A DNA stretch of 64,000 bases from Rhizobium sp. Q54. GTDB lineage: Bacteria; Pseudomonadota; Alphaproteobacteria; SMXS01. This document shows positions 28,051 through 36,132 of the stretch, one piece after another. The translations under genes and the position numbers were made by a program. Location of the stretch: the NCBI GenBank assembly GCA_945907245.1, contig CAMDTB010000004.1:1-64000 (forward strand). Direction: 5' to 3'. The notes beneath the pieces are model-generated. The model was not told the DNA's origin. It ran no database searches and saw only the letters and a list, made by a program, of their open reading frames with translations. How positions within the stretch are numbered: position 1 is the first letter of the stretch; each line of letters begins with the position of its first letter.

Positions 28051-28087
28051 AAAAAAACAGGCGGCCGACCAGATGGCCGACCGCCTG
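28051..28087 (-). terminator. Intrinsic terminator after the first Rieske oxygenase gene
   Basis: Read on the minus strand, CAGGCGGTCGGCC, the loop ATCT and GGTCGGCCGCCTG form a 13-bp stem with two G-U wobbles. It is followed directly by seven T residues. This is a textbook Rho-independent terminator. It lies 25 bases after the stop codon of the gene at 28113-29447 and 38 bases before the start of the next oxygenase gene. Confidence 0.9.
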
Positions 28088-28112
28088 AATTTTCGATGGA
28101 TCAGCGCCGCGC

Positions 28113-29447
28113 TTACGCGTCGTTGGCGTACTCGCCGTTGATGTAGTCCATCAGGGTCTTGTGCATGTGCCGGATGCGGCGCTCCTGGCCGGAAATCCAC
28201 AGACCCTTGTAGGCCGACGAATTCATGCCCTTCTGCACGTGCGGCAGGTTGACCGAATCCTGGTCGAGCACGAGACCGAGCGAACGCTCGCCATGCTTGA
28301 CGTGCTCGTGGTCGGGCAGCGGCGGACCCGCGTCGCCCATGAAGTTGGCGGCGATCGCCTTGCCGGTCTTGGGAACGGTGACGTACATGGTCACGTCGTA
28401 ATACATCTTGTTCGGGTCGGTCTCGTGCGGCCGCTGGCGGAACATCATCATCGACTCGGCCATCACGTTCATCGTGATGTTCGGGAAGATGAAGTAGTGA
28501 TAGTCGTCCGACAGCTGATCGTCGTTGAACTCGGAGTAGTCGATTCCGATCGTCTCGGCGTTCGCGCGCTTGTACTCCTGCACCGCCCGGCGGATCTCGG
28601 GAACGCGGCCATGGAACTCATCCGGGTTCATGCCGATGGCCCGCAGTTCGTCGGCCAAGCCTTCCGGCACCTCCTGCAGATCCTCGCCGAGGCGCGGGCT
28701 GTAGGTCTTGAACGGCACCAGGTAGCGGTTGTGGCGCTCGTACAGGTCGATCTGAATGTCCACGTCGTCGATCGTGTAGGACAACTCCGGATGGATGCAC
28801 TGGACGTGATAGACCTCGTTGAACGCATCGACCGAGGTCTTCCAGTTGCAATCCCAGTCGACGGTGACGTTCATCACCATCGCCATGTTCTCGAAGTGAT
28901 ACGGATTCAGGTGCTGCGGAACCATGCCGAGATAGTCCATCAGCGGCTCGGCATCCGGGTTCAGGTTGAACCACACGAAGCCGCCCCATGTATCGGTCTT
29001 CACCGCCTTGAGGCTGAGCTGGTCCTTCGGGCAGCCCTGGGTGAAGTCCTGCTCGTCCGGCACGCTGATCAGCTTGCCGGTCAGGTCGTATTCCCAGAAG
29101 TGATAGGCGCATTGCAGCGTCCGGGAGTTGCCGCACTCGTCGAACTTCACCTGGTTGCCGCGGTGGTTGCAGACATTGTAGAAGGTCCGCGCCTTGCCGT
29201 CCTCGCCGCGCACGATCAGCAGCGATTCATTGCCGATCTCAGTGGTGAGGTAGTCTCCGGTCTCGGGAATCTCCTGCTCGCGGCAGCCGATCAGCCAGAC
29301 CTTGGTCCACATGCGGTCCCATTCCAGCTGCATGAAATCCTTGGAGATATAGCGCTCCTTCGGAATGATCTCGCTACCCAGATTCGGCTCGGGCGCCTTC
29401 TCGGCCGGCGTATAGACGCTTTCCTTGACCCGCGTAATCGCAACCAT
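28113..29447 (-). CDS. Rieske non-haem iron oxygenase, alpha subunit (first of three)
   Basis: A 444-residue alpha subunit and the longest of the three paralogues. Rieske ligands are Cys93, His95, Cys113 and His116; the iron site is FNEVYHVQCIHPE at about 209-221 with His214 and His219. An insertion of about 10 residues near position 380 (TGKAIAANFMGDAG) is absent from the others. The N-terminal part (KAPEPNLGSEIIPKERYIS) is nearly the same in all three. It follows the enoyl-CoA hydratase gene by 44 bases and is followed by a strong terminator, so it likely belongs with the aldehyde dehydrogenase and hydratase genes upstream. Confidence 0.95.
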   Translation of the reverse strand: MVAITRVKESVYTPAEKAPEPNLGSEIIPKERYISKDFMQLEWDRMWTKVWLIGCREQEIPETGDYLTTEIGNESLLIVRGEDGKARTFYNVCNHRGNQVKFDECGNSRTLQCAYHFWEYDLTGKLISVPDEQDFTQGCPKDQLSLKAVKTDTWGGFVWFNLNPDAEPLMDYLGMVPQHLNPYHFENMAMVMNVTVDWDCNWKTSVDAFNEVYHVQCIHPELSYTIDDVDIQIDLYERHNRYLVPFKTYSPRLGEDLQEVPEGLADELRAIGMNPDEFHGRVPEIRRAVQEYKRANAETIGIDYSEFNDDQLSDDYHYFIFPNITMNVMAESMMMFRQRPHETDPNKMYYDVTMYVTVPKTGKAIAANFMGDAGPPLPDHEHVKHGERSLGLVLDQDSVNLPHVQKGMNSSAYKGLWISGQERRIRHMHKTLMDYINGEYANDA

Positions 29448-29491
29448 CTCTTACTCCTTCTGAACCTCGTTTCCCCTTGCGGGGCAGCTAC

Positions 29492-30337
29492 TTACTCGGC
29501 AGCCTTGATTTCTTCCCTGAACTTCTCGGGCACGCCTTCGCGGCGGACCGCGCGCGTTTCCATCTCGTAGTTATGCGCATGGCACATATGGTGCAGGGCA
29601 ATGACCGTATCCATGGTCGACCGCTGGCCCATATTGTCCTGCGCGACGTTTACCGCCTGTTTGGTTAACTTAAGCGCGAACGCCGGTTTTTCCGCAATTC
29701 TTTTCGCCATGGCAAGACTGAATTCCTCCAGCTCCGGCCGCGGCACCACGTGGTTGACCATGCCGAGGCGGTGCGCTTCCTGCGCGCTCCACCAGTCGGC
29801 GGTGAACAGCAGCTCCTTGGCCTTGCGGATGCCCAGCTCGTACGGGTGGTTGAAGTACTCCACGCCGCAGACGCCCATGGCGACGACCGGGTCCATGAAG
29901 GCGGCATCGTCGCTGGCGATGATGATGTCGCACACCCAGGCCAGCATCAGGCCGCCGGCTATGCACTTGCCCTGCACCATGGCGATCGTCGGCTTGGGGA
30001 AGTCGCGCCAGCGGCGGCACATGCCCAGGAACACTTCCTGCTCGAAGCTGTAGCGGCTGTGGACGCCGCCTTCGGTCGAGGGCACCCAGGTGCCGATCGC
30101 CGTGTCCTCGCGCGGGCCGAAGCCGCGCAGATCGTGGCCGGACGAGAAGTGCGGCCCCTCGCCGCCGAACAGGACCACCTTGATGTCCTCGTCCCGCGCG
30201 GCGAGATCGAAGCAGGCGTTCATGTCATAGGTCAGCCGGTTGTTCTGCGCGTTCCGCGCCGCCGGCCGGTTCTGCATGATCTTGGCGATGTGCGGCGCCA
30301 CGATCTCATAGGTCGCCGTCTCGAATTCCTTCTTCAT
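29492..30337 (-). CDS. Enoyl-CoA hydratase/isomerase family protein
   Basis: A crotonase-fold protein of 281 residues. The first oxyanion-hole region is FGGEGPHFSSGHDLRGFG and the second is GKCIAGGLMLAWVCD, both typical of the family. Members hydrate enoyl-CoA or isomerise, cleave or dehalogenate CoA thioesters. The ATG at 30337 starts at the real N-terminus; the open frame continues upstream into the aldehyde dehydrogenase region without crotonase similarity. It sits between aldehyde dehydrogenase (46 bases upstream) and the first oxygenase (44 bases downstream). Confidence 0.92.
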   Translation of the reverse strand: MKKEFETATYEIVAPHIAKIMQNRPAARNAQNNRLTYDMNACFDLAARDEDIKVVLFGGEGPHFSSGHDLRGFGPREDTAIGTWVPSTEGGVHSRYSFEQEVFLGMCRRWRDFPKPTIAMVQGKCIAGGLMLAWVCDIIIASDDAAFMDPVVAMGVCGVEYFNHPYELGIRKAKELLFTADWWSAQEAHRLGMVNHVVPRPELEEFSLAMAKRIAEKPAFALKLTKQAVNVAQDNMGQRSTMDTVIALHHMCHAHNYEMETRAVRREGVPEKFREEIKAAE

Positions 30338-30383
30338 TCCCCGAACTCCTATCAGTGATGGCGCCGCCCGCCAAAGATCCCCG

Positions 30384-31886
30384 TCAGAGGGCGACGGCCA
30401 CGGATTTAACCTCAGTATAGGCCTCGATGCCGTCGAAGCCCATCTCCCGGCCCCAGCCGGATTCCTTGTAGCCGCCGAACGGCAGCGACATGTCGGACGC
30501 GCCGTGGCAGTTGATCCAGACGCTGCCCGCGCGGATCTGCGCCGCCAGCCGATGCGCCCGGCTGATGTCGCGGGTCCAGATGCTGGCCGCCAGGCCATAG
30601 CGGGTGTCGTTGGCCAGCCGCGCGACCTCGTCCAGGTCCGCCACGGGCTGCACCGTGATCACCGGCCCGAAGATCTCCTCGCGATTGACGCGCATGTTCT
30701 GGGTGGTGTTGACCAGGATGGTCGGCTCGATGAAGTAGCCGGAATTGCCGACCCGCTTGCCGCCGCTGGCGATCTCGGCGCCCTCGTCGAGGCCGGCCTG
30801 GATCATGGACGACACCTTGTCGTGCTGCTCCTGCGAGACCAGCGGGCCCATGCGGGTGTCGGCCGCCATGCCGGGGCCGACCTTGAAGCTCTGCGCCGCG
30901 GCGGACAGGCCCTCGACGACACTGTCGAACGCCGACTTCTCCACATAGAGGCGGGTGGCGGCGATGCAGACCTGGCCGCTGTTGAAGAACGCGGCGTTGG
31001 CGAGGCCGGGCACGGTGCGCTTCATGTCGGCGTCGGCGAAGACGATGGTCGGCGACTTGCCGCCCAGCTCCAGCGTAACCTTCTTCAGATTGCTCTGCGC
31101 GGCCGAGGCGGCGATGATCCGGCCCACTTCGGTCGAGCCGGTGAAGGCGACCTTGTCCACGTCGGGATGCGACGAGATCGCCGCGCCGGCGGTGTGGCCG
31201 AAACCGGTGACGATGTTGACGACGCCGGCCGGGAAGCCGGCCTCGACGATCAGTTCGCCCAGCTTGATGGCGGTCAGCGGCGTCTGCTCGGCGGGCTTGA
31301 GCACCACGGTGCAGCCGGTCGCCAGCGCCGGCGCCAGTTTCCACGACGCCATCAGCAGCGGGAAGTTCCAAGGCACGATCTGGCCGCAGACCCCGATCGG
31401 CTCGCGGCGCACATAGGCGTGGAACTGCTGGAACGGGTTGGACGGCGTGACCGTCTTGCCCTCGATCTTGGTGCAGTAGCCGGCGTAGTAGCGGAACGCC
31501 TCGGCCGACGACATGACGTCGACCATCTTGGATAGCGAGAACGGCTTGCCGTTGTCGAGGGTCTCCAGCTCGGCCAGTTCCTCCAGGTTCTCCTCGATCA
31601 GGTCGGCCAGCTTCCAGATCAGCCGGGCGCGCTTGGACGGCGGCATGGCGGCCCAGTCCGGCGTTTCGAAGGCGCGGCGTGCGGCCTTCACCGCCTCGTC
31701 CACGTCGGCCTTGTCGGACGCGGCGCAGCGCGCGATGACGCCGCCGGTCGCCGGGTTGATGACGTCGAAGGTCTCGCCGCTGCGGGCGTCGACCCACTCG
31801 TTGTTGATCAGGTTCTTGCGGTTCTGGGCGAGAAACGCGCCAACCTTCGGGTTGGTCGCCGCCAGCTCGAGCGCTGCATCCGCCAT
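30384..31886 (-). CDS. NAD(P)-dependent aldehyde dehydrogenase
   Basis: A 500-residue class I/II-like aldehyde dehydrogenase. It has VPWNFPLLMASWKLAPAL for cofactor binding, FTGSTEVGR, the catalytic Glu motif TLELGGKSP, and the catalytic Cys in FNSGQVCIAATR. The C-terminal PFGGYKESGWGREMG is also conserved. It oxidises an aldehyde to the acid, which in this island could feed the acyl-CoA ligases. The ATG at 31886 follows the GGAGA ribosome site; the upstream GTG is not needed. It is probably the first gene of the minus-strand operon that leads to the first Rieske oxygenase. Confidence 0.95.
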   Translation of the reverse strand: MADAALELAATNPKVGAFLAQNRKNLINNEWVDARSGETFDVINPATGGVIARCAASDKADVDEAVKAARRAFETPDWAAMPPSKRARLIWKLADLIEENLEELAELETLDNGKPFSLSKMVDVMSSAEAFRYYAGYCTKIEGKTVTPSNPFQQFHAYVRREPIGVCGQIVPWNFPLLMASWKLAPALATGCTVVLKPAEQTPLTAIKLGELIVEAGFPAGVVNIVTGFGHTAGAAISSHPDVDKVAFTGSTEVGRIIAASAAQSNLKKVTLELGGKSPTIVFADADMKRTVPGLANAAFFNSGQVCIAATRLYVEKSAFDSVVEGLSAAAQSFKVGPGMAADTRMGPLVSQEQHDKVSSMIQAGLDEGAEIASGGKRVGNSGYFIEPTILVNTTQNMRVNREEIFGPVITVQPVADLDEVARLANDTRYGLAASIWTRDISRAHRLAAQIRAGSVWINCHGASDMSLPFGGYKESGWGREMGFDGIEAYTEVKSVAVAL

Positions 31887-32119
31887 CGTCTTCTCCACGT
31901 TCCGGGGAAGGCTGTCGCTTCCCTCTGCCTATGTCTGGAAAAGCCGGCGTGGGTCTTCCCTCCCCACCCTGCCTCGCGCGGCAGTCTACGGCCCGGTACG
32001 GCCAAATTCCATATTTATCGCCTCGCCGGCTTGCTAATGTAGCCGCCGGTTTCCTTGGCAAACTAGGCCATGGAGAACAAAAGTCAATCGTGAATGGAAA
32101 TTTAAGGGGAGATCGTTCA

Positions 32120-32509
32120 ATGGTCGGCAAACCCATCATCCCGGACAGCATGCGGGGCAGCTACGAGGCGTTCCAGTTCGCCCCCGCGACACGGGTCGGC
32201 GACCTGCTGATCCTGTCCGGCCAGATCGGCGTCGGGCCCGACGGCAACGCCATCGCCGACCTGGAGGCCCAGTTCACCCGCGCGTTCGAGCTGATCGGCC
32301 AGATCCTGCACGAGGCCGGCCTGTCGTTCGACAACATCGTCGACCTGCACACCTTCCATGTGGGCCTGCAGGCGCATCTCGGTACGTTCATGAAGGTGAA
32401 GGCGAAATACATCACCGAGCCGTTCCCGTCCTGGACGGCTATCGGCGTGGTGGAACTTGCGCTGCCGGGGATCGCCGTCGAGATCAAGGCGACGGCGGCT
32501 TACAACTAA
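32120..32509 (+). CDS. RidA/YjgF-family protein lacking the deaminase arginine
   Basis: A 129-residue Rid-fold protein with the usual beta-barrel pattern and C-terminal LALPGIAVEIKATAAYN. In RidA enamine deaminases an Arg just after the PxR turn binds the substrate carboxylate. Here that place is Trp105 (FPSWTAIGV), so a RidA-type deaminase role is unlikely. Other Rid subgroups occur in catabolic operons with unknown or hydrolytic roles. The ATG at 32120 follows AAGGGGAGAT. It is divergent from aldehyde dehydrogenase with a 233-base gap in which no other gene is seen. Confidence 0.88.
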   Translation: MVGKPIIPDSMRGSYEAFQFAPATRVGDLLILSGQIGVGPDGNAIADLEAQFTRAFELIGQILHEAGLSFDNIVDLHTFHVGLQAHLGTFMKVKAKYITEPFPSWTAIGVVELALPGIAVEIKATAAYN

Positions 32510-32516
32510 AAAACTT

Positions 32517-32646
32517 CGTCATCCCCGCGCAAGCGGGGACCCAGTCGGGGCAGGTACGCACCCCATCAACCGCTCGGTTACGAAGAATTTCTTTCTACGT
32601 CCGCGCCCTACGAAGAGCTGGATTCCCGCGTGCGCGGGAATGACGA
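32517..32646. repeat. Imperfect inverted repeat, family C variant
   Basis: Left arm at about 32517-32543 (CGTCATCCCCGCGCAAGCGG...) and right arm at about 32620-32646 (GATTCCCGCGTGCGCGGGAA...) are complementary with a few mismatches. Each arm is itself a small palindrome. The element separates the convergent RidA-like and acyl-CoA ligase genes. Confidence 0.8.
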
Positions 32647-32665
32647 TATTTTGAGGAAGTGCGCC

Positions 32666-34231
32666 CTACCCCACCCGCCTCACATGCCCTGCCCAATAGG
32701 GCTCCCGCAACTCCTTCTTCAGCAGCTTGCCTGAGGGGTTGCGCGGCAGTACGTCGATGAAGTCCACCGACTTGGGCACCTTGTAGCCGCCGATGCGGGT
32801 GCGGGCGAAGGCGATAAGCTCCTGCTCGGTCAGCGACGCGCCCGGCTCCAGCACCACGACGGCCTTCACCTCCTCGCCCCAGCGCTCGCTGGGCACGCCG
32901 ATTACCGCCACGTCGGAGATCGCCGGATGGTGCGACAGGGCGCTTTCCACCTCGGCGGGATAGATGTTCTCGCCGCCCGAGACGATCATGTCCTTCACCC
33001 GGTCGTGGATGTAGATGAAGCCCTCGTCGTCCATGTAGCCGGCGTCGCCGGAATGATACCAGCCGCCCCGCATGGCCTGCGCCGTCGCTTCCGGCATGTT
33101 CCAGTAGCCCTTCATCAGCCACGGCGCCTGGATCAGGATCTCGCCCACCTGACCGCGCGGCAACTCGATGTCGCTCTCGTCGCCGATGATCACCCGCGAG
33201 CCGGGGAACGGGATGCCGCAGCTGCGCAGCCGCGGCGAGCCCGCCACATGCTGTTCGGGCGGCAGATAGGTGATGGTCCCGCTCGCCTCGGTCATGCCGT
33301 AGCGCTGCACGAAGGGACAGTTGAAGGTGGCCATGGCGCGCACCAGCACGTCCTCGGGGATCGGCGACGCGCCGTAATGCACCACGCGGACATGGGAGAA
33401 ATCGGCGCCCCTCGCCGCCTCGTGCAGCAGCATCGTGCGCAGCACGGCTGGCACCACGAACACGTTGTTGACCTTATGCCGCTGGATCGCGTCGATGATC
33501 GCGCCAGCCTCGGCCTGCGCCAGGATCACCTGCGTCGCGCCGTGGTAGAACCCTTGGAAGCCCCAGCCCGTGCCGCCGACGTGGAACACCGGCATGGGGA
33601 TCATCGCCACTTCCTCGTCGCTCCACTGCGCCCAGGCCTCGCCGGTGGCGAGATAGCCGAGGCGCTGGGCGATCAGGCCGAGATGCATGATCTGCACGCC
33701 CTTGGGCAGGCCGGTTGTGCCGGAGGTGTAGAGCTGGACGCAGACGTCCTCGGGCACCGACGGGACCATGGGATCAACGTCGGTCTGCCGGTCGCGCCAG
33801 GCATCGTAGCTTTCGAGGCCGTCCTGCGGATTGCCCATGACGATGACCTTGCGCACGCTGGGCGATGCGATCCGGTGCACCAGGCCGAGATATTCCGGCT
33901 CGACGAACAGGATTTCCGCCTGGGCGTCACCGACGATGTATTCGATCTCCGGCGCCGCCAGCCGCGAGTTGATGGCGACCATCACCACGTTCGCCTTGGC
34001 CGCGCCGAACAGCAGCTGGAAATACAGGTCCGAGTTCTTGCCCAGATAGCCGATCCGCCCCTGCGGCCCGACGCCCTCGGCGATCAGGCCGGTCGCGACG
34101 CGGGTACAGTACCGGTCGAAGTCCACCCACGACACGAAGCGGTCCTCGAAGATGGTGCATGTCCGCGACGGGCGCAGGCGCGCCCAATGGCGCGGAACGT
34201 CGGCGAGCACGTTGATGCCGTCGATGAGCAT
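32666..34231 (-). CDS. Acyl-CoA synthetase (AMP-forming), copy 1
   Basis: A 521-residue ANL-superfamily ligase that activates a carboxylic acid with ATP and CoA. The P-loop is YTSGTTGLPKGV, motif A5 is YGMTEASGTIT, the YHSGDAGYMDDEGFIYIHDR hinge region follows, and the C-terminal catalytic Lys is in PRNPSGKLLKKEL. Most residues match those of the gene at 34466-36034, showing a tandem duplication. It is isolated from neighbours by two long inverted repeats. The substrate could be the acid made by the aldehyde dehydrogenase; medium-chain or cyclic acids are possible. Confidence 0.94.
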   Translation of the reverse strand: MLIDGINVLADVPRHWARLRPSRTCTIFEDRFVSWVDFDRYCTRVATGLIAEGVGPQGRIGYLGKNSDLYFQLLFGAAKANVVMVAINSRLAAPEIEYIVGDAQAEILFVEPEYLGLVHRIASPSVRKVIVMGNPQDGLESYDAWRDRQTDVDPMVPSVPEDVCVQLYTSGTTGLPKGVQIMHLGLIAQRLGYLATGEAWAQWSDEEVAMIPMPVFHVGGTGWGFQGFYHGATQVILAQAEAGAIIDAIQRHKVNNVFVVPAVLRTMLLHEAARGADFSHVRVVHYGASPIPEDVLVRAMATFNCPFVQRYGMTEASGTITYLPPEQHVAGSPRLRSCGIPFPGSRVIIGDESDIELPRGQVGEILIQAPWLMKGYWNMPEATAQAMRGGWYHSGDAGYMDDEGFIYIHDRVKDMIVSGGENIYPAEVESALSHHPAISDVAVIGVPSERWGEEVKAVVVLEPGASLTEQELIAFARTRIGGYKVPKSVDFIDVLPRNPSGKLLKKELREPYWAGHVRRVG

Positions 34232-34303
34232 CGAGGGGGTTCCTGCGGGAGGTTAGCGTCGGTTCCTAATACGGGGAGGTCAGCGTTCCAGCAATAAAAT
34301 CCT

Positions 34304-34451
34304 TGTCATCCCGGCGAAAGCCGGGACCCAGATGGGGAAAGAGCTGCGCGTTCTCCACCCGCCCGATCCACCGAAAAAATTCCTCGTTGTCGAAGCGCAC
34401 AATCGCCTCGTGGTGGCCCCGTTCTGGGTCCCGGCTTTCGCCGGGATGACA
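34304..34451. repeat. Perfect 28-bp inverted repeat with 92-base spacer, family C
   Basis: Arms at 34304-34331 and 34424-34451 are exact reverse complements over 28 bases; each contains CCCGGCGAAAGCCGGGACCC or its complement. The spacer of 92 bases has no gene. The element lies between the two paralogous acyl-CoA ligase genes, and its arms are themselves palindromic. This looks like two copies of one small element in opposite orientation. Confidence 0.93.
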
Positions 34452-34465
34452 GAGTTTTTGGAGGT

Positions 34466-36034
34466 TTACCCCACCCGCCGCTCACGCCCAGCCCAATACG
34501 GCTCGCGAAGTTCCTTCTTCAGCAGCTTGCCGGACGGGTTGCGCGGCAGGCTGTCGACGAAATCCACGCTCTTGGGCGTCTTGAAGCCGGCGATCTGGGT
34601 GCGGGCGAAGGCGATCAGCTCGTCCTCGGTGACATGCGCGCCCTTCTCCTTCACCACGACCGCCTTGACCTCCTCGCCCCAGCGGTCGCTGGGGACGCCG
34701 ATCACCGCGATGTCGGCGACGGCGGGATGCTTCGACAGGGCGCTTTCGACCTCGGCGGGATAGATGTTCTCGCCGCCCGAGACGATCATGTCCTTCACCC
34801 GGTCGTAGACGTAGATGAAGCCCTCGTCGTCCATGTAGCCGGCGTCGCCCGAATGATACCAGCCGTCCTTCACCGCCTCGGCCGTCGCTTCCGGCATGTT
34901 CCAGTAGCCCTTCATGATCCCGGGGGCGCGGATCATGATCTCGCCGACCTGGCCCGGCGGCTGGGCGTTGCCGGCGGCGTCGCCGATGATGATCTCGATG
35001 CCGTGGAACGGGATGCCGCAGCTGCGCAGCTTGGTCGAGCCGGCCACATGTACCTCAGGCGGCAGGAAGGTGACCGATCCGCTGGTCTCGGTCATGCCGT
35101 AGAGCTGGACGAACGGGCATTTGAAGGTGGCGAGCGCGCGCACCAGAACGTCCTCCGGGATCGGCGACGCGCCGTAAAGCACCACGCGGACATGAGAGAA
35201 ATCGGCGGTCTTCGACGCCTCGTGCTGCAGCATGAACTGCAGCACGGCGGGCACCACGAACACCTTGGTGACCCGGTATTTCTGGATCGTCTCGATGATC
35301 AGCCCCGGCTCGGCCTGCCCCAGGATGACCTGGGTCGAGCCGTTGTAGAAGCCCTGGAAGCCCCAGCCGGTACCGCCGACATGGAAAACCGGCATGGGAA
35401 TCATGATGACGTCGTCGTCGTGCCACTTGCTCCACTCGCCGGCGATCTCGTCGCCATAGCGCTGGACGATGAAGCCGCGGTTGGGCAGCTGCACGCCCTT
35501 GGGACGGCCGGTAGTGCCGGAGGTGTACAGCTGGACGCAGATGTCCTCGCTGTCGACGGGCAGCATGGGATCGGCGGCTGACTGGCCGTCGCGCCATGAG
35601 ACGTATTCCTCCCAGCCGTGGCCGCGTCCGGACATGGCCACGTAGAGCGTCACCGTTGCCAGCCGCTCGCGGATCTCACCGATCAGGCCGAAGAATTCCT
35701 CCTCGACGAACAGCACCTCGATGCGCGCGTCGTTGACGATGTACTCGACCTCCGGCGGCGCCAGGCGCCAGTTGATGCCGACCATCACCGTGTTGGACTT
35801 GGCGGCGCCGAACAGCAGCTGAAAGTACAGATCCGAGTTCTTCCCAAGGTAGGCGACCCGCGCCTGCGGCTTCACGCCGGCCTCGATGATTCCGTTGGCG
35901 ACCTGCGTGGCATGGCGGTCGAAGTCAGCCCAGGAAACTACCCGGTCCTCGAACACGGTGGCTGCCTTGCCAGGACGGTTCGCGGCCCAGTGGCGCGGAA
36001 TGTCGGCGAGCACCTGTAGCTCAGCGATCGGCAT
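34466..36034 (-). CDS. Acyl-CoA synthetase (AMP-forming), copy 2
   Basis: A 522-residue ANL ligase, closely related to the previous copy. It has YTSGTTGRPKGV, YGMTETSGSVTF, YHSGDAGYMDDEGFIYVYDR and PRNPSGKLLKKELREPYW. Differences cluster in the middle region that shapes the acyl pocket, so the two may act on different intermediates. It ends 234 bases upstream of copy 1 across the family C repeat. The next gene upstream on the same strand begins beyond a 98-base gap after the second P450, so a shared transcript with that P450 is possible. Confidence 0.94.
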   Translation of the reverse strand: MPIAELQVLADIPRHWAANRPGKAATVFEDRVVSWADFDRHATQVANGIIEAGVKPQARVAYLGKNSDLYFQLLFGAAKSNTVMVGINWRLAPPEVEYIVNDARIEVLFVEEEFFGLIGEIRERLATVTLYVAMSGRGHGWEEYVSWRDGQSAADPMLPVDSEDICVQLYTSGTTGRPKGVQLPNRGFIVQRYGDEIAGEWSKWHDDDVIMIPMPVFHVGGTGWGFQGFYNGSTQVILGQAEPGLIIETIQKYRVTKVFVVPAVLQFMLQHEASKTADFSHVRVVLYGASPIPEDVLVRALATFKCPFVQLYGMTETSGSVTFLPPEVHVAGSTKLRSCGIPFHGIEIIIGDAAGNAQPPGQVGEIMIRAPGIMKGYWNMPEATAEAVKDGWYHSGDAGYMDDEGFIYVYDRVKDMIVSGGENIYPAEVESALSKHPAVADIAVIGVPSDRWGEEVKAVVVKEKGAHVTEDELIAFARTQIAGFKTPKSVDFVDSLPRNPSGKLLKKELREPYWAGRERRVG

Positions 36035-36132
36035 GGTCGGTCCTCATTGCGATGTCTCCCCTGGACCGACTGTACGAAGTCGCAAGGGCCGCGGCAACAC
36101 GCTGCGCGGATCGACGGCCCGCCGTGCTGGTC

